Assembly (NCBI GenBank): GCA_027592105.1
Contig: JAQCLA010000090.1
Span: forward strand, 1-9,173
Source: Pseudomonadota bacterium
GTDB lineage: Bacteria; Pseudomonadota; Alphaproteobacteria; Rhodobacterales; Rhodobacteraceae
DNA: 9,173 nt
Direction: 5' to 3'
The translations under genes and the position numbers were made by a program. The number at the start of each line of letters is the position of its first letter. Position 1 is the stretch's first letter. This document shows, in pieces, positions 1 through 5,921 of the stretch. The notes below the pieces were generated by a model, which was not told where the DNA came from, did not search any database, and was given only the letters and a program-made list of their open reading frames with translations.

Positions 1-333
1 GATCAAGGTCATCGCAAGCTGTGCTGTCGCCGCGGCCCGGCTAGCCGTGCCGCAGACCGTGATGCCGCGCAGCTTGGCCGCATCCATGTCGATTGACAGG
101 TTACGCATGCCTGTTGTCACGATCAGACGCAGATTGGGCAGCGCGTTGATCAGATCGGCCGGCATCGGCGTGCGCTCGCGCATGATGCAGAGCACATCGA
201 AAGGGGTGAGCCTTGCGACCAAATCCCGATGCGGGATCGGGTCGCGAAACACCGTCACATCACCGCCCAAATCGCCCCAATCGGCAAAGCGGTCGCTGTA
301 GCCAAGATAATCGTCCAGAACCGCGATTTTCAT
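1..333 (-). CDS. D-2-hydroxyacid dehydrogenase family protein, N-terminal part (runs off left edge)
   Basis: The first 111 residues, beginning MKIAVLDDYLGYSDRFADW, are visible; the C-terminal part lies beyond the window. They match the N-terminal substrate-binding half of the NAD(P)-dependent D-2-hydroxyacid dehydrogenase family (SerA/LdhA-like). Visible family marks are the MKIAVLDDY start, the CIMRERTPMP stretch near residues 49-58, and LPNLRLIVTTGMRN near 65-78, followed by the ITVCGT strand where the NAD-binding Rossmann domain begins. The catalytic Arg/Glu/His residues fall outside the window. Family members reduce 2-oxoacids to D-2-hydroxyacids or the reverse; the substrate cannot be read from this part. 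The ATG overlaps the stop codon of tcuB in an ATGA, so translation is probably coupled and the gene is the third in the tcu operon. The family call is firm; the substrate is unknown. Confidence 0.85.
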   Translation of the reverse strand, partial: MKIAVLDDYLGYSDRFADWGDLGGDVTVFRDPIPHRDLVARLTPFDVLCIMRERTPMPADLINALPNLRLIVTTGMRNLSIDMDAAKLRGITVCGTASRAAATAQLAMTLI

Positions 334-1451
334 GCCATCACCCTTGTTTTTAGCCCGGTCCGCTTGGCCATGGCCAGCCGCACAAGGGCCGCAAAACGGT
401 ATAGCCCATGCACGAATTTGCCATAGGGCATGGTCAGGAATAGCGCAAAGACCACCCCCAGATGCAGCGCCAACAATAGCCCCATCGCAGGCGTGCCGCC
501 CAAGATATGCAGGCCCAGCCCCGTGACCGCCGTCAGATGCAGCATCAAGATAAAGGCCATCGCCATGCCCCGCGTCTCGGGCGCGACCAGATCGGGCAGG
601 CGGCGCTTTTTCGCGGCCATCAGCCCGCCGGTGCCAGCCGCCAGCATGAAGCCGCCCACCGTGCCCAACATCTGCGGCAGATCCCACCACGCATAGGGCG
701 CCACCCGGCCAAAACCGTAATGATAGATCGTGCCGACAGAGGTAGCCGCAAAGCACAGAAGAAAGCCGTAGAACGTCAAATGATGATAAAGCCGCCGCTT
801 GTCCTCGGGCTTGTCATCCTCGTTGAAACAGCCCGCACCCCCACCATCAAGATAGCGCAAAGACCCCGCATCCTTGACCGCCTGCCAGAGCGAGGCGGGG
901 GCGGCACCTTCGACCATGCGCACCGCATTGGCATCGCGCCAGAAATTGCGCAGCCCCATGAGCATGGCAAAGATCGAGAACAAGAATACCGGACCAAACA
1001 GCCCCACCATCGCGTTATGCGACATCAGCGCATAAAACCCCTCGGGGGAGGTATGGGCCGAAAACAGCGCGCCGGGCGCGTTCCACGCGATCATGCCGGC
1101 CAGAAAACCCGTGACCGACAAGGCCGCGATCAGCGCGATGATCAAACCGTTGCGCGCAAAGACCGGGGCAAGGGCCGCGGGCCATGCGTAGTGGCCATAG
1201 CTTTCTTGCCGGACGCCCGCCAAAGTCTTGGGCAGGTTGATCGCAAACTCATGCGGCGGCGAGAATTGGCAGTCGTGATAGCACGCCCCGCAATCATGGC
1301 AGAGGTTGGCAAAGTAATCGATGTCGCCCGCCACGAAGCTGCGCTGCATCTGGAGTGCGGGGAACACCGCGCAGATCCCCTCGCAATAGCGACAGGCGTT
1401 GCAGATGGTGATCTGGCGCTCAGCCTCTTGTTGTAGTTCAGTTCCCAACAT
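330..1451 (-). CDS. tcuB: TcuB: tricarballylate utilization protein B (Fe-S/membrane electron-transfer protein)
   Basis: This 373-residue protein has two ferredoxin-type cysteine motifs at the N-terminus: C17-x2-C20-x2-C23-x3-C27 and C51-x2-C54-x2-C57-x3-C61. They fit two 4Fe-4S clusters. About six hydrophobic helices follow (near residues 102-124, 145-168, 224-250, 260-285, 298-322 and 326-346) with many histidines in or near them (HNAMVG, YHHLTFYG, LMLHLTAV, LALHLGVV), which could ligate heme b. This layout is that of TcuB/CitB, which in Salmonella re-oxidises the flavin of TcuA and sends electrons to the respiratory chain in the inner membrane. The start codon lies 14 bp inside the end of tcuA, behind a G-rich AGGGGG stretch, and the stop overlaps the next gene in ATGA. 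Family is firm; the physiological donor is inferred from the adjacent tcuA. Confidence 0.92.
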   Translation of the reverse strand: MLGTELQQEAERQITICNACRYCEGICAVFPALQMQRSFVAGDIDYFANLCHDCGACYHDCQFSPPHEFAINLPKTLAGVRQESYGHYAWPAALAPVFARNGLIIALIAALSVTGFLAGMIAWNAPGALFSAHTSPEGFYALMSHNAMVGLFGPVFLFSIFAMLMGLRNFWRDANAVRMVEGAAPASLWQAVKDAGSLRYLDGGGAGCFNEDDKPEDKRRLYHHLTFYGFLLCFAATSVGTIYHYGFGRVAPYAWWDLPQMLGTVGGFMLAAGTGGLMAAKKRRLPDLVAPETRGMAMAFILMLHLTAVTGLGLHILGGTPAMGLLLALHLGVVFALFLTMPYGKFVHGLYRFAALVRLAMAKRTGLKTRVMA

Positions 1452-2841
1452 GGCGCGCCGCCCCCTCTCCTGCCAAGCGCCCGAAAACAGCGCCGATTGT
1501 CATGCCGATACCGGCCAGATAGCCGCGCCCCAGCACATTGCCCGCCATGATTTCGCCCGCAGCATAGATATTGGCGCTTGGCCGCCCGCCCTGCATCAAG
1601 ACGCGCGCCTCGCGGTTCACCCGCGTGCCGAGATAGGTGAAGGTGATGCCGGGGCGCACCGGATAGGCATGGAAGGGCGCCTGATCGATGCGGCGCGCCC
1701 AATGCGATTTGGGCGGCGTGATGCCTTCGGTCCGGCAATCATCATGGATTTCGGTGTTGAATTCGCCATCGACCACGGCGGCGTTAAAGCGCCCGATCTC
1801 GGCGGCAAAGGCTGATGGATCAAGCCCCAGCTTCTCGGCCAGCTCTTCCAGCGAAGGCGCGGAAATCGCGGGATAGACCGAGGGCATGAAACGGCCCGCA
1901 GCCTTTTCATCAAACACGATCCACGCGATCTGGTCGGGCTGATCGGCCACCAAGCGGCCCCAGATCGCGTAGCGCTTGGGCCAGAAATCCTCGCCCTCGT
2001 CATAAAACCGCTCGCAGCGGTTGTTCAGCACCACGCCAAAAATGATGCAATCAAGCCGGGTGACGATGCCGCCATCGAATTGCGGTGAGCGCGCGTCGAT
2101 CGCGACCGCATGGCATTGGGTCGGGTCGCCCACGGGCTCGACCCCCGCATCAAGCAGCATCCGCAGGATCGTGCCGCGATTATTGGGTGTTCCACGGATC
2201 AGGAAATTCTCGGCCCGCTCGCCCCAATATTCCTTGAGCCATTCGATATTGGCCTCGAACCCGCCCGCCGCTGTGACAAGCGCGCGGGCATGGATGGTTT
2301 GCGCCCCATCGGGGCCTTCGATCAAGGCCGATTTGAAAAACCCATCCTCGATATCAAGCGCCGTGGCGCTGGTGTCGTAACGGATCTCCACGCCCATGTT
2401 TTCGGCGGTATCACAAAGCGCGTTCAGCATCGCGCGCCCACCGCCCAAGAAAAACGCGTTCGTCCGCCCAAGGTTCAGCGTGCCGCCCAAGGGTTGCTGG
2501 AAGCGCACGCCGACACCGTTCATCCAATCCCACAGCGTCTTGGACTCTGCGATGGTCAGACGCGCCAGTTCCGGGTCGGTCTCGCCGCCTGTCACGCGCA
2601 TCAGGTCGTCCCAGAACTCATCTTCGGGGTATGGGCCAGTCAAGATCTCGTTGCCCTCATCATGGGCACAACGCAGGTTGCGGGTGTGGCGCGTATTGCC
2701 GCCGCGATAGACCTTGGGTGCAGCTTCGACCACCAGAACCGAGGCGCCTTGGCGGCGTGCCTCGATCGCGGCGCAAAGCGCAGCATTGCCACCACCGATC
2801 ACCAGAACATCGACGCTGGGCGCGCTTGGGCTGCTCATCAT
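1438..2841 (-). CDS. tcuA: TcuA: FAD-dependent tricarballylate dehydrogenase
   Basis: This 467-residue flavoprotein belongs to the fumarate reductase/succinate dehydrogenase flavoprotein superfamily. The dinucleotide-binding fold is at residues 10-41 (VDVLVIGGGNAALCAAIEA, with the GGGNAA form of the glycine motif usual for TcuA), ending in the acidic VVEAAP. The GGNTRHTRNLRCAH segment near 47-60 and the C-terminal FAD motif IYAAGEIMAGNVLGRGYLAG from about residue 425 are both typical. Known family members oxidise tricarballylate to cis-aconitate, which enters the TCA cycle. The length equals that of characterised TcuA. Two adjacent ATG codons (2841 and 2838) could serve as start; a GAGGAT Shine-Dalgarno lies 6 nt before the first. 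It is the first gene of the operon, with tcuB overlapping its end by 14 bp. The function is inferred from homology; related tricarboxylates or other unsaturable acids are possible substrates. Confidence 0.92.
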   Translation of the reverse strand: MMSSPSAPSVDVLVIGGGNAALCAAIEARRQGASVLVVEAAPKVYRGGNTRHTRNLRCAHDEGNEILTGPYPEDEFWDDLMRVTGGETDPELARLTIAESKTLWDWMNGVGVRFQQPLGGTLNLGRTNAFFLGGGRAMLNALCDTAENMGVEIRYDTSATALDIEDGFFKSALIEGPDGAQTIHARALVTAAGGFEANIEWLKEYWGERAENFLIRGTPNNRGTILRMLLDAGVEPVGDPTQCHAVAIDARSPQFDGGIVTRLDCIIFGVVLNNRCERFYDEGEDFWPKRYAIWGRLVADQPDQIAWIVFDEKAAGRFMPSVYPAISAPSLEELAEKLGLDPSAFAAEIGRFNAAVVDGEFNTEIHDDCRTEGITPPKSHWARRIDQAPFHAYPVRPGITFTYLGTRVNREARVLMQGGRPSANIYAAGEIMAGNVLGRGYLAGIGMTIGAVFGRLAGEGAARHVGN

Positions 2842-2884
2842 TTAGATCCTCGTCGCTGGTCTTGGGCGCGTTGATTGCAAGGGC

Positions 2885-2900
2885 CGCGCAGCTCTGCGCG
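2885..2900 (-). repeat. 16-bp inverted repeat in the tcuA leader
   Basis: CGCGCAG, a 2-nt spacer, then CTGCGCG: perfect 7-bp arms between the predicted tcu promoter and the tcuA start. In the mRNA it would form a short GC-rich hairpin about 35 nt upstream of the Shine-Dalgarno. It has no U-tract, so it is not a convincing terminator. It may be a second protein-binding palindrome or a 5'-UTR stem. Confidence 0.4.
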
Positions 2901-2928
2901 CGTCGCGGACGCTGTGGCGTTATGCGGC

Positions 2929-2956
2929 TGTATACACGTGGATACGTATTGGTCAA
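2929..2956 (-). promoter_or_regulatory. Probable sigma70 promoter of the tcu operon
   Basis: On the minus strand a -35 box TTGACC (2951-2956) and a -10 box TATACA (2929-2934) are separated by 16 bp, close to the TTGACA/TATAAT consensus. The -35 box begins just 7 nt after the last base of the stop triplet's opposite end, that is, immediately beyond the regulator's stop codon. The -10 box lies about 87 bp upstream of the tcuA ATG. This implies that tcuAB can be transcribed apart from the upstream regulator gene. No experiment supports it; the call rests on match and position. Confidence 0.6.
2930..2945. promoter_or_regulatory. Near-perfect 16-bp palindrome, probable operator over the tcu promoter
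   Basis: The sequence GTATACACGTGGATAC differs from its own reverse complement only at positions 5 and 12. Smaller perfect palindromes are nested in or beside it: TGTATACA (2929-2936), CACGTG (2935-2940) and ATACGTAT (2942-2949). It covers the -10 box and most of the spacer of the predicted tcu promoter, so a bound protein would block RNA polymerase. TGTATACA-like sites are typical of GntR-family (FCD-type) regulators, but no such regulator gene lies in the window. The palindrome is seen directly; the operator role is inferred. Confidence 0.55.
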
Positions 2957-2962
2957 GCAAGC

Positions 2963-4294
2963 TCAGCGCCGCGCGGTGCAAGCCGTGCGCGGGCAAAGAT
3001 GGCACCCCGGCCCGGCGGCAATCGCGGGCGGTTGGCCTTCCGTCGCAGACGCATCAAGCACAGGCGTGAGCAGCATGACCGCCTGCATCACCGGTGCCTC
3101 GCCAAAGCCCGTAGGCGCGGCGGGCTGGCTGACCGCCCAAGCACGAAACCGCGCACCTTGGGGCATTTCGATCAACGACACCTCTGGCTGGCCGGGTCGA
3201 CCCAAGGCGCGGTAAAGCGGCCAAAGCGGGCATCCCGCCCCGAAACGTGGAATGGAAAAGGCCGTCAAACGGCGGCGAAAGATCAAAGCGCCCGAACCAT
3301 CGCAGACCGCAAGGCCAAAGGGCGGCGCACCCGATACGGCCTCGGTCTGGCGCGGCAGGGTGGCAAGCCGGCGCAATACCAGCGCCACATCGCCCTGCCC
3401 CAACCTCAAAAGCAGCGCGGGGTCACAGCCCGCCGCCTCGGCCGCGGGGCGCATGACCGGCAAGGGTAGCCGCGCTGCATCTGCGGCATAGGCCAAAAGC
3501 CACCGCTCGCCCAAGGCGCGGGTGGCGGGGTCTTCCATCCCCGCCGCGCGCGACAGCACCAGTGGGATCGCCGCGCGCCCTTGGGTTTCGATCTCGGGGA
3601 AATGATGGCCCGCCGCCTCGAACATCGCCTCGACCGTTTCGGTGGGGGTGGAGGCGGCGCGCGCATCGGCCTCGGCGGCGTCCGGCTCGAAATGGCGGAT
3701 CAAGGCGGTGGCGCGTGTCGACAGCCGCTCGGCCTCTTCATGCAGGTTGCGGTGAAAGCGCGCCCGCCAAACGGCATCGATATCGGCCTCGCGCACCAAG
3801 ATATCGGCGGTGGAGCGGATGGCCGCGACACTCGACAAGACCTCGTGCATGGCCTCGGCCAAAAGCGGGTCGTGCCCGATCCGGTCGCGCAACCCCTCGA
3901 CCATGGCATCAAGGGCCGCGATGCGTTTTTGCTGTGCGGCGATCAAGGCGGCCCAGCCGGGGAAACGGCCCGCCATCTCGTCGATGCGGTCGGTCTCGGG
4001 CGGCGCATCGAGATTGCCGGCCTGATCGCGCGCCACGGATTGCAGCGCGTCGTAAAGCGTTGCATCGGCCCCCTCGCTCAATTGCGCAGGCTCGACCGCC
4101 AGCACGCGGGCCAAGGCCACCAATAGCTTACCCCCGATCCGGCGGCGGTTGTGTTCGATCAGGTTCAGATAGGAGGCGGAAATGCCCACCGCTTCGGCCA
4201 GATCGGCCTGTTTCATGCCAAGCACCAAGCGGCGCTCGCGGATGCGATTGCCGGTCAATTGCGTGCGCCGCGCAAGCGGTAAGCTGGAGGCCAT
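2963..4294 (-). CDS. XRE-type transcriptional regulator with C-terminal ScfR/PrpR-like (DUF2083) domain
   Basis: A 443-residue regulator. Residues about 13-68 form an XRE/Cro-type helix-turn-helix (LGMKQADLAEAVGISASYLN, then LIEHNRRRIGG). Residues about 320-415 resemble the DUF2083 domain of short-chain fatty-acyl-CoA regulators (ScfR/PccR/RamB/PrpR), with the hallmark IPRFGAGCPLWPLYRAL at 348-364. The end is Cys-rich (C431, C434, C439), as is common in that family, where the tail may hold a metal or Fe-S centre. The middle differs: no HExxH of an IrrE-type peptidase is seen, and residues 140-200 resemble a histidine-kinase dimerisation helix (MHEVLSSVAAIRSTADIL). Start choice: the longest reading begins with GTG at 4321 without a Shine-Dalgarno, just after a stop. 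The ATG at 4294 has CAGG 6 nt upstream and is preferred. It probably senses an acyl-CoA and acts as activator or repressor. Targets are unknown, but the adjacent tcu operon is a candidate. Confidence 0.85.
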   Translation of the reverse strand: MASSLPLARRTQLTGNRIRERRLVLGMKQADLAEAVGISASYLNLIEHNRRRIGGKLLVALARVLAVEPAQLSEGADATLYDALQSVARDQAGNLDAPPETDRIDEMAGRFPGWAALIAAQQKRIAALDAMVEGLRDRIGHDPLLAEAMHEVLSSVAAIRSTADILVREADIDAVWRARFHRNLHEEAERLSTRATALIRHFEPDAAEADARAASTPTETVEAMFEAAGHHFPEIETQGRAAIPLVLSRAAGMEDPATRALGERWLLAYAADAARLPLPVMRPAAEAAGCDPALLLRLGQGDVALVLRRLATLPRQTEAVSGAPPFGLAVCDGSGALIFRRRLTAFSIPRFGAGCPLWPLYRALGRPGQPEVSLIEMPQGARFRAWAVSQPAAPTGFGEAPVMQAVMLLTPVLDASATEGQPPAIAAGPGCHLCPRTACTARR

Positions 4295-4394
4295 CGGAAA
4301 CCTGCGAATGTTGCTGGCCACAGCTTAACAGGAAAGCATCCCTTTATGAATGGGTTATCGGTAGATTTACAATTCAGCGCCATGGCGTGATCTG

Positions 4395-4405
4395 CTTTGC
4401 CAAAG
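4395..4405. promoter_or_regulatory. CTTTGCCAAAG palindrome, possible ScfR-family half-site
   Basis: An 11-bp odd palindrome lies about 100 bp upstream of the regulator start and 100 bp upstream of the small plus-strand gene. ScfR-family proteins (PccR of Rhodobacter sphaeroides) are known to bind paired TTTGCAAA motifs separated by 4 bp. Here only one copy, with an extra C, is visible and no second copy at the expected spacing was found. It is therefore a weak candidate for autoregulation. Confidence 0.2.
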
Positions 4406-4492
4406 GACCGAAATACCGCGGATTTTAGCGATCTACTGGCGCAAACCGCACGCATGATCCAAGATGGGTCCGGGCTGGGGGCTTTCGTTTGA
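4397..4492 (+). CDS. Possible short leader ORF upstream of the small hypothetical gene
   Basis: An open frame of 31 codons from a TTG (or 12 codons from an ATG at 4454) ends in TGA at 4490-4492, immediately before the GGAGG of the next gene and 13 nt before its ATG. The predicted product includes DFSDLLAQTARMIQDGSG, which would form an amphipathic helix. No clear ribosome binding site precedes either start and no family is recognised. It could be a coupled leader peptide or simply chance; the position of its stop is the only real argument. Confidence 0.15.
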   Translation: MPKDRNTADFSDLLAQTARMIQDGSGLGAFV

Positions 4493-4493
4493 C

Positions 4494-4498
4494 GGAGG
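4494..4498 (+). promoter_or_regulatory. Strong Shine-Dalgarno (GGAGG) deciding the start of the small plus-strand gene
   Basis: GGAGG lies 7 nt before the ATG at 4506. The in-frame ATG at 4464 has no such site, so the later ATG is taken as the start. This is the best evidence that the small open frame is a real gene. Confidence 0.75.
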
Positions 4499-4505
4499 CC
4501 AAGAC

Positions 4506-4844
4506 ATGGTCTTGCCCATTCTTTCGCCATCAAACCCGCAGACGGGGAGTGCCGCCATCGCGCCCCGACCCGATGCGCTGATCATCGGCCAAGCGAACGC
4601 GGCCGCAGCGCCGCTGATGGGGCGCAAAGCCGTGCAGCCCACAGATGGCACACAGACCACGCGCAATGACCCGTGGCCGCAATTGCCGCCCGACCCCGCA
4701 CCGCTCAAGGGCTTGGGTATTCCGCCCCTCAACACGCGGCAGGTGGGTGATTTCGACAGATTAGATGCGCCCGAACCGCCCGCCGCGCGCTACGACATGG
4801 CCCCAGCCCAAGGGATGGCCGAACAGCTTGATAAGAGGGCTTGA
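4506..4844 (+). CDS. Small proline-rich hypothetical protein, 112 aa
   Basis: I do not recognise this protein. It starts MVLPILSPSNPQTGSAAIAP and is rich in Pro and Ala throughout. A PWPQLPPDPAPLKGLGIPPL stretch lies near residues 56-75, and the tail YDMAPAQGMAEQLDKRA is mildly charged. It has no signal peptide, no membrane helix and no cysteine, and looks mostly disordered. Support for its being real is a GGAGG ribosome site at ideal spacing, a stop followed 7 nt later by a strong stem-loop, and orientation away from the divergent regulator, with no other gene in this interval. It is the only plus-strand gene in the window. It may share the divergent upstream region with the regulator, but no convincing promoter was found there. 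The function is unknown. Confidence 0.6.
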   Translation: MVLPILSPSNPQTGSAAIAPRPDALIIGQANAAAAPLMGRKAVQPTDGTQTTRNDPWPQLPPDPAPLKGLGIPPLNTRQVGDFDRLDAPEPPAARYDMAPAQGMAEQLDKRA

Positions 4845-4851
4845 AACGACA

Positions 4852-4877
4852 ACAGCCCCGGATTGCCCCGGGGCTGT
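4852..4877. terminator. Bidirectional stem-loop terminator between converging genes
   Basis: Perfect 10-bp arms ACAGCCCCGG and CCGGGGCTGT enclose a 6-nt loop. The hairpin sits 7 bp after the stop of the plus-strand small gene and 22 bp after the stop of the minus-strand binding-protein gene, so it can serve both. There is no long U-tract on either side (a short TTT follows on the minus strand), which is common for GC-rich alphaproteobacteria. Confidence 0.8.
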
Positions 4878-4899
4878 CGCGCCGTTCAACGCAAGACGA

Positions 4900-5883
4900 T
4901 CAGTTGGCCAGCGCCGCGTCCGTCACCGCATGGGTCCATGCGCCGGTTGGTTCGGCGGTGATGACGGCGTCCCCGCCCTCAAGCAGCGTGCGCACCGTGC
5001 GGGCATAGGATGCCTCGTCCAATGTGCCATTGCCGCCGGCAACCAGTAGCGCGATCTCGCCCATCATCCGCTTTTGATGGGTTTCGGTCTGCGCGCCGGT
5101 CTCGTCGTAATCGAGCACGATCATCGCCGCGTCATCGGGATTGGCCGCGGCCCATTCCCAGCCCTTCATCGAGGCGCGCACGAAGCGGGTCATCTTGTCG
5201 AAGAAGGCCGGATCGTTGAGATTGTCTTCGAGCACATAGATGCCGTCTTCCAGCGTATCCATGCCGTAATCCGAATAGCGGAAGGTCACCAATTCATCCG
5301 GGCTGACGCCTGCATCGATGATCTGCCAGTATTCATTATAGGTCATGGTCGAGATGCAATCGGCCTGACGCTGCAACAGCGGATCGACGTTGAAACCCGC
5401 CTGCAACAGCGTGACGCCACCCTCGGAGCCGTCGACGGGAATGCCCAGCTGGCTCATCCAGCCCATGAAGGGGTATTCATTGCCAAAGAACCAATGCGCC
5501 ACCGTATGGCCCGCCAGATCGGCAGGCTCGGCAATGCCGCTGTCTTTCCAGCAGGTGAGCTGAAGACCCGAGCGCACGAAGGGCTGGGCGATATTAACCA
5601 CCGGCAAGCCACGCTCGCGCGCCGCCAAGGCAGATGGCATCCAGTTCAGCATCGCATCGGCACCACCACCGGCCAAAACCTGTGGCGGGGCGATATCCGG
5701 CCCGCCGGGCAGGATGGTGACATCAAGGCCCTCTTCTTCGTAATAGCCGTTCTCCAGCGCCACATAGTAGCCCGCGAACTGCGATTGGGTAACCCACTGC
5801 AATTGCAGCGTCACCTCGTCTTGCGCTTGTGCCGCGCCCGCGGCCACTGTCAGGGCAAGTGTTGGGATCAGTAGCTTTTTCAT
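4900..5883 (-). CDS. ABC transporter periplasmic substrate-binding protein, NMT1/ThiY-like
   Basis: A 327-residue protein with a Sec signal peptide MKKLLIPTLALTVAAGAAQA and likely cleavage after AQA at residue 20. The mature part opens with LQLQWVTQSQFAGYYVALEN and GYYEEEGLDVTILPGG (about 26-61), the hallmark of NMT1/THI5-like binding proteins, which include binders of thiamine pyrimidine precursors. Only two cysteines (C111, C176) are in the mature protein; they could form a disulfide. It is the last gene of the hydA–ABC operon and delivers the ligand to the two permeases encoded upstream. A longer reading from 5949 would add 22 residues before the signal peptide and overlap the permease gene. 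The ATG at 5883 with GGAGG 7 nt upstream is clearly better. The ligand is probably a pyrimidine- or hydantoin-like ring given dihydropyrimidinase in the operon, but this is inference. Confidence 0.9.
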   Translation of the reverse strand: MKKLLIPTLALTVAAGAAQAQDEVTLQLQWVTQSQFAGYYVALENGYYEEEGLDVTILPGGPDIAPPQVLAGGGADAMLNWMPSALAARERGLPVVNIAQPFVRSGLQLTCWKDSGIAEPADLAGHTVAHWFFGNEYPFMGWMSQLGIPVDGSEGGVTLLQAGFNVDPLLQRQADCISTMTYNEYWQIIDAGVSPDELVTFRYSDYGMDTLEDGIYVLEDNLNDPAFFDKMTRFVRASMKGWEWAAANPDDAAMIVLDYDETGAQTETHQKRMMGEIALLVAGGNGTLDEASYARTVRTLLEGGDAVITAEPTGAWTHAVTDAALAN

Positions 5884-5890
5884 TCTCTTC

Positions 5891-5895
5891 CCTCC
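5891..5895 (-). promoter_or_regulatory. Strong Shine-Dalgarno of the binding-protein gene
   Basis: On the minus strand GGAGG lies 7 nt before the ATG at 5883. It fixes the start and suggests high translation, as expected for a binding protein needed in excess over its membrane partners. Confidence 0.8.
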
Positions 5896-5902
5896 AGGTT
5901 GG

Positions 5903-5918
5903 ACCCATCGTGATGGGT
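5903..5918 (-). repeat. Intercistronic hairpin between permease and binding-protein genes
   Basis: Perfect 7-bp arms ACCCATC and GATGGGT with a 2-nt spacer lie in the 38-bp gap between the second permease gene and the binding-protein gene, just before the Shine-Dalgarno. Stems at such places often stabilise the mRNA of the binding protein or partly separate its expression from that of the permeases. The repeat is seen directly; the role is inferred. Confidence 0.5.
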
Positions 5919-5921
5919 GTG

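Noticed and set aside
507..1436. Long plus-strand open frame (309 codons) opposite tcuB
   Set aside because: Shadow of tcuB in GC-rich DNA; product rich in Arg/His/Gln with no domain, while tcuB on the other strand has intact family motifs.
2951..2957. TTGACCA on the minus strand as a RutR (pyrimidine regulator) half-site
   Set aside because: The second half (TGGTCAA at fixed spacing) is missing, and the site serves well as a -35 box of the tcu promoter instead.
2963..4294. Peptidase function of an IrrE-like domain in the regulator
   Set aside because: No HExxH motif is present anywhere in the protein.
4322..4400. Candidate promoter for the regulator (TTGTAA with CATAAA at 18 bp on the minus strand)
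   Set aside because: Only 4 of 6 matches in each box; too weak to list as a feature.
3562..4428. Plus-strand open frame (288 codons) opposite the regulator
   Set aside because: Arg/Pro-rich nonsense typical of an antisense frame; the regulator frame carries recognisable domains.
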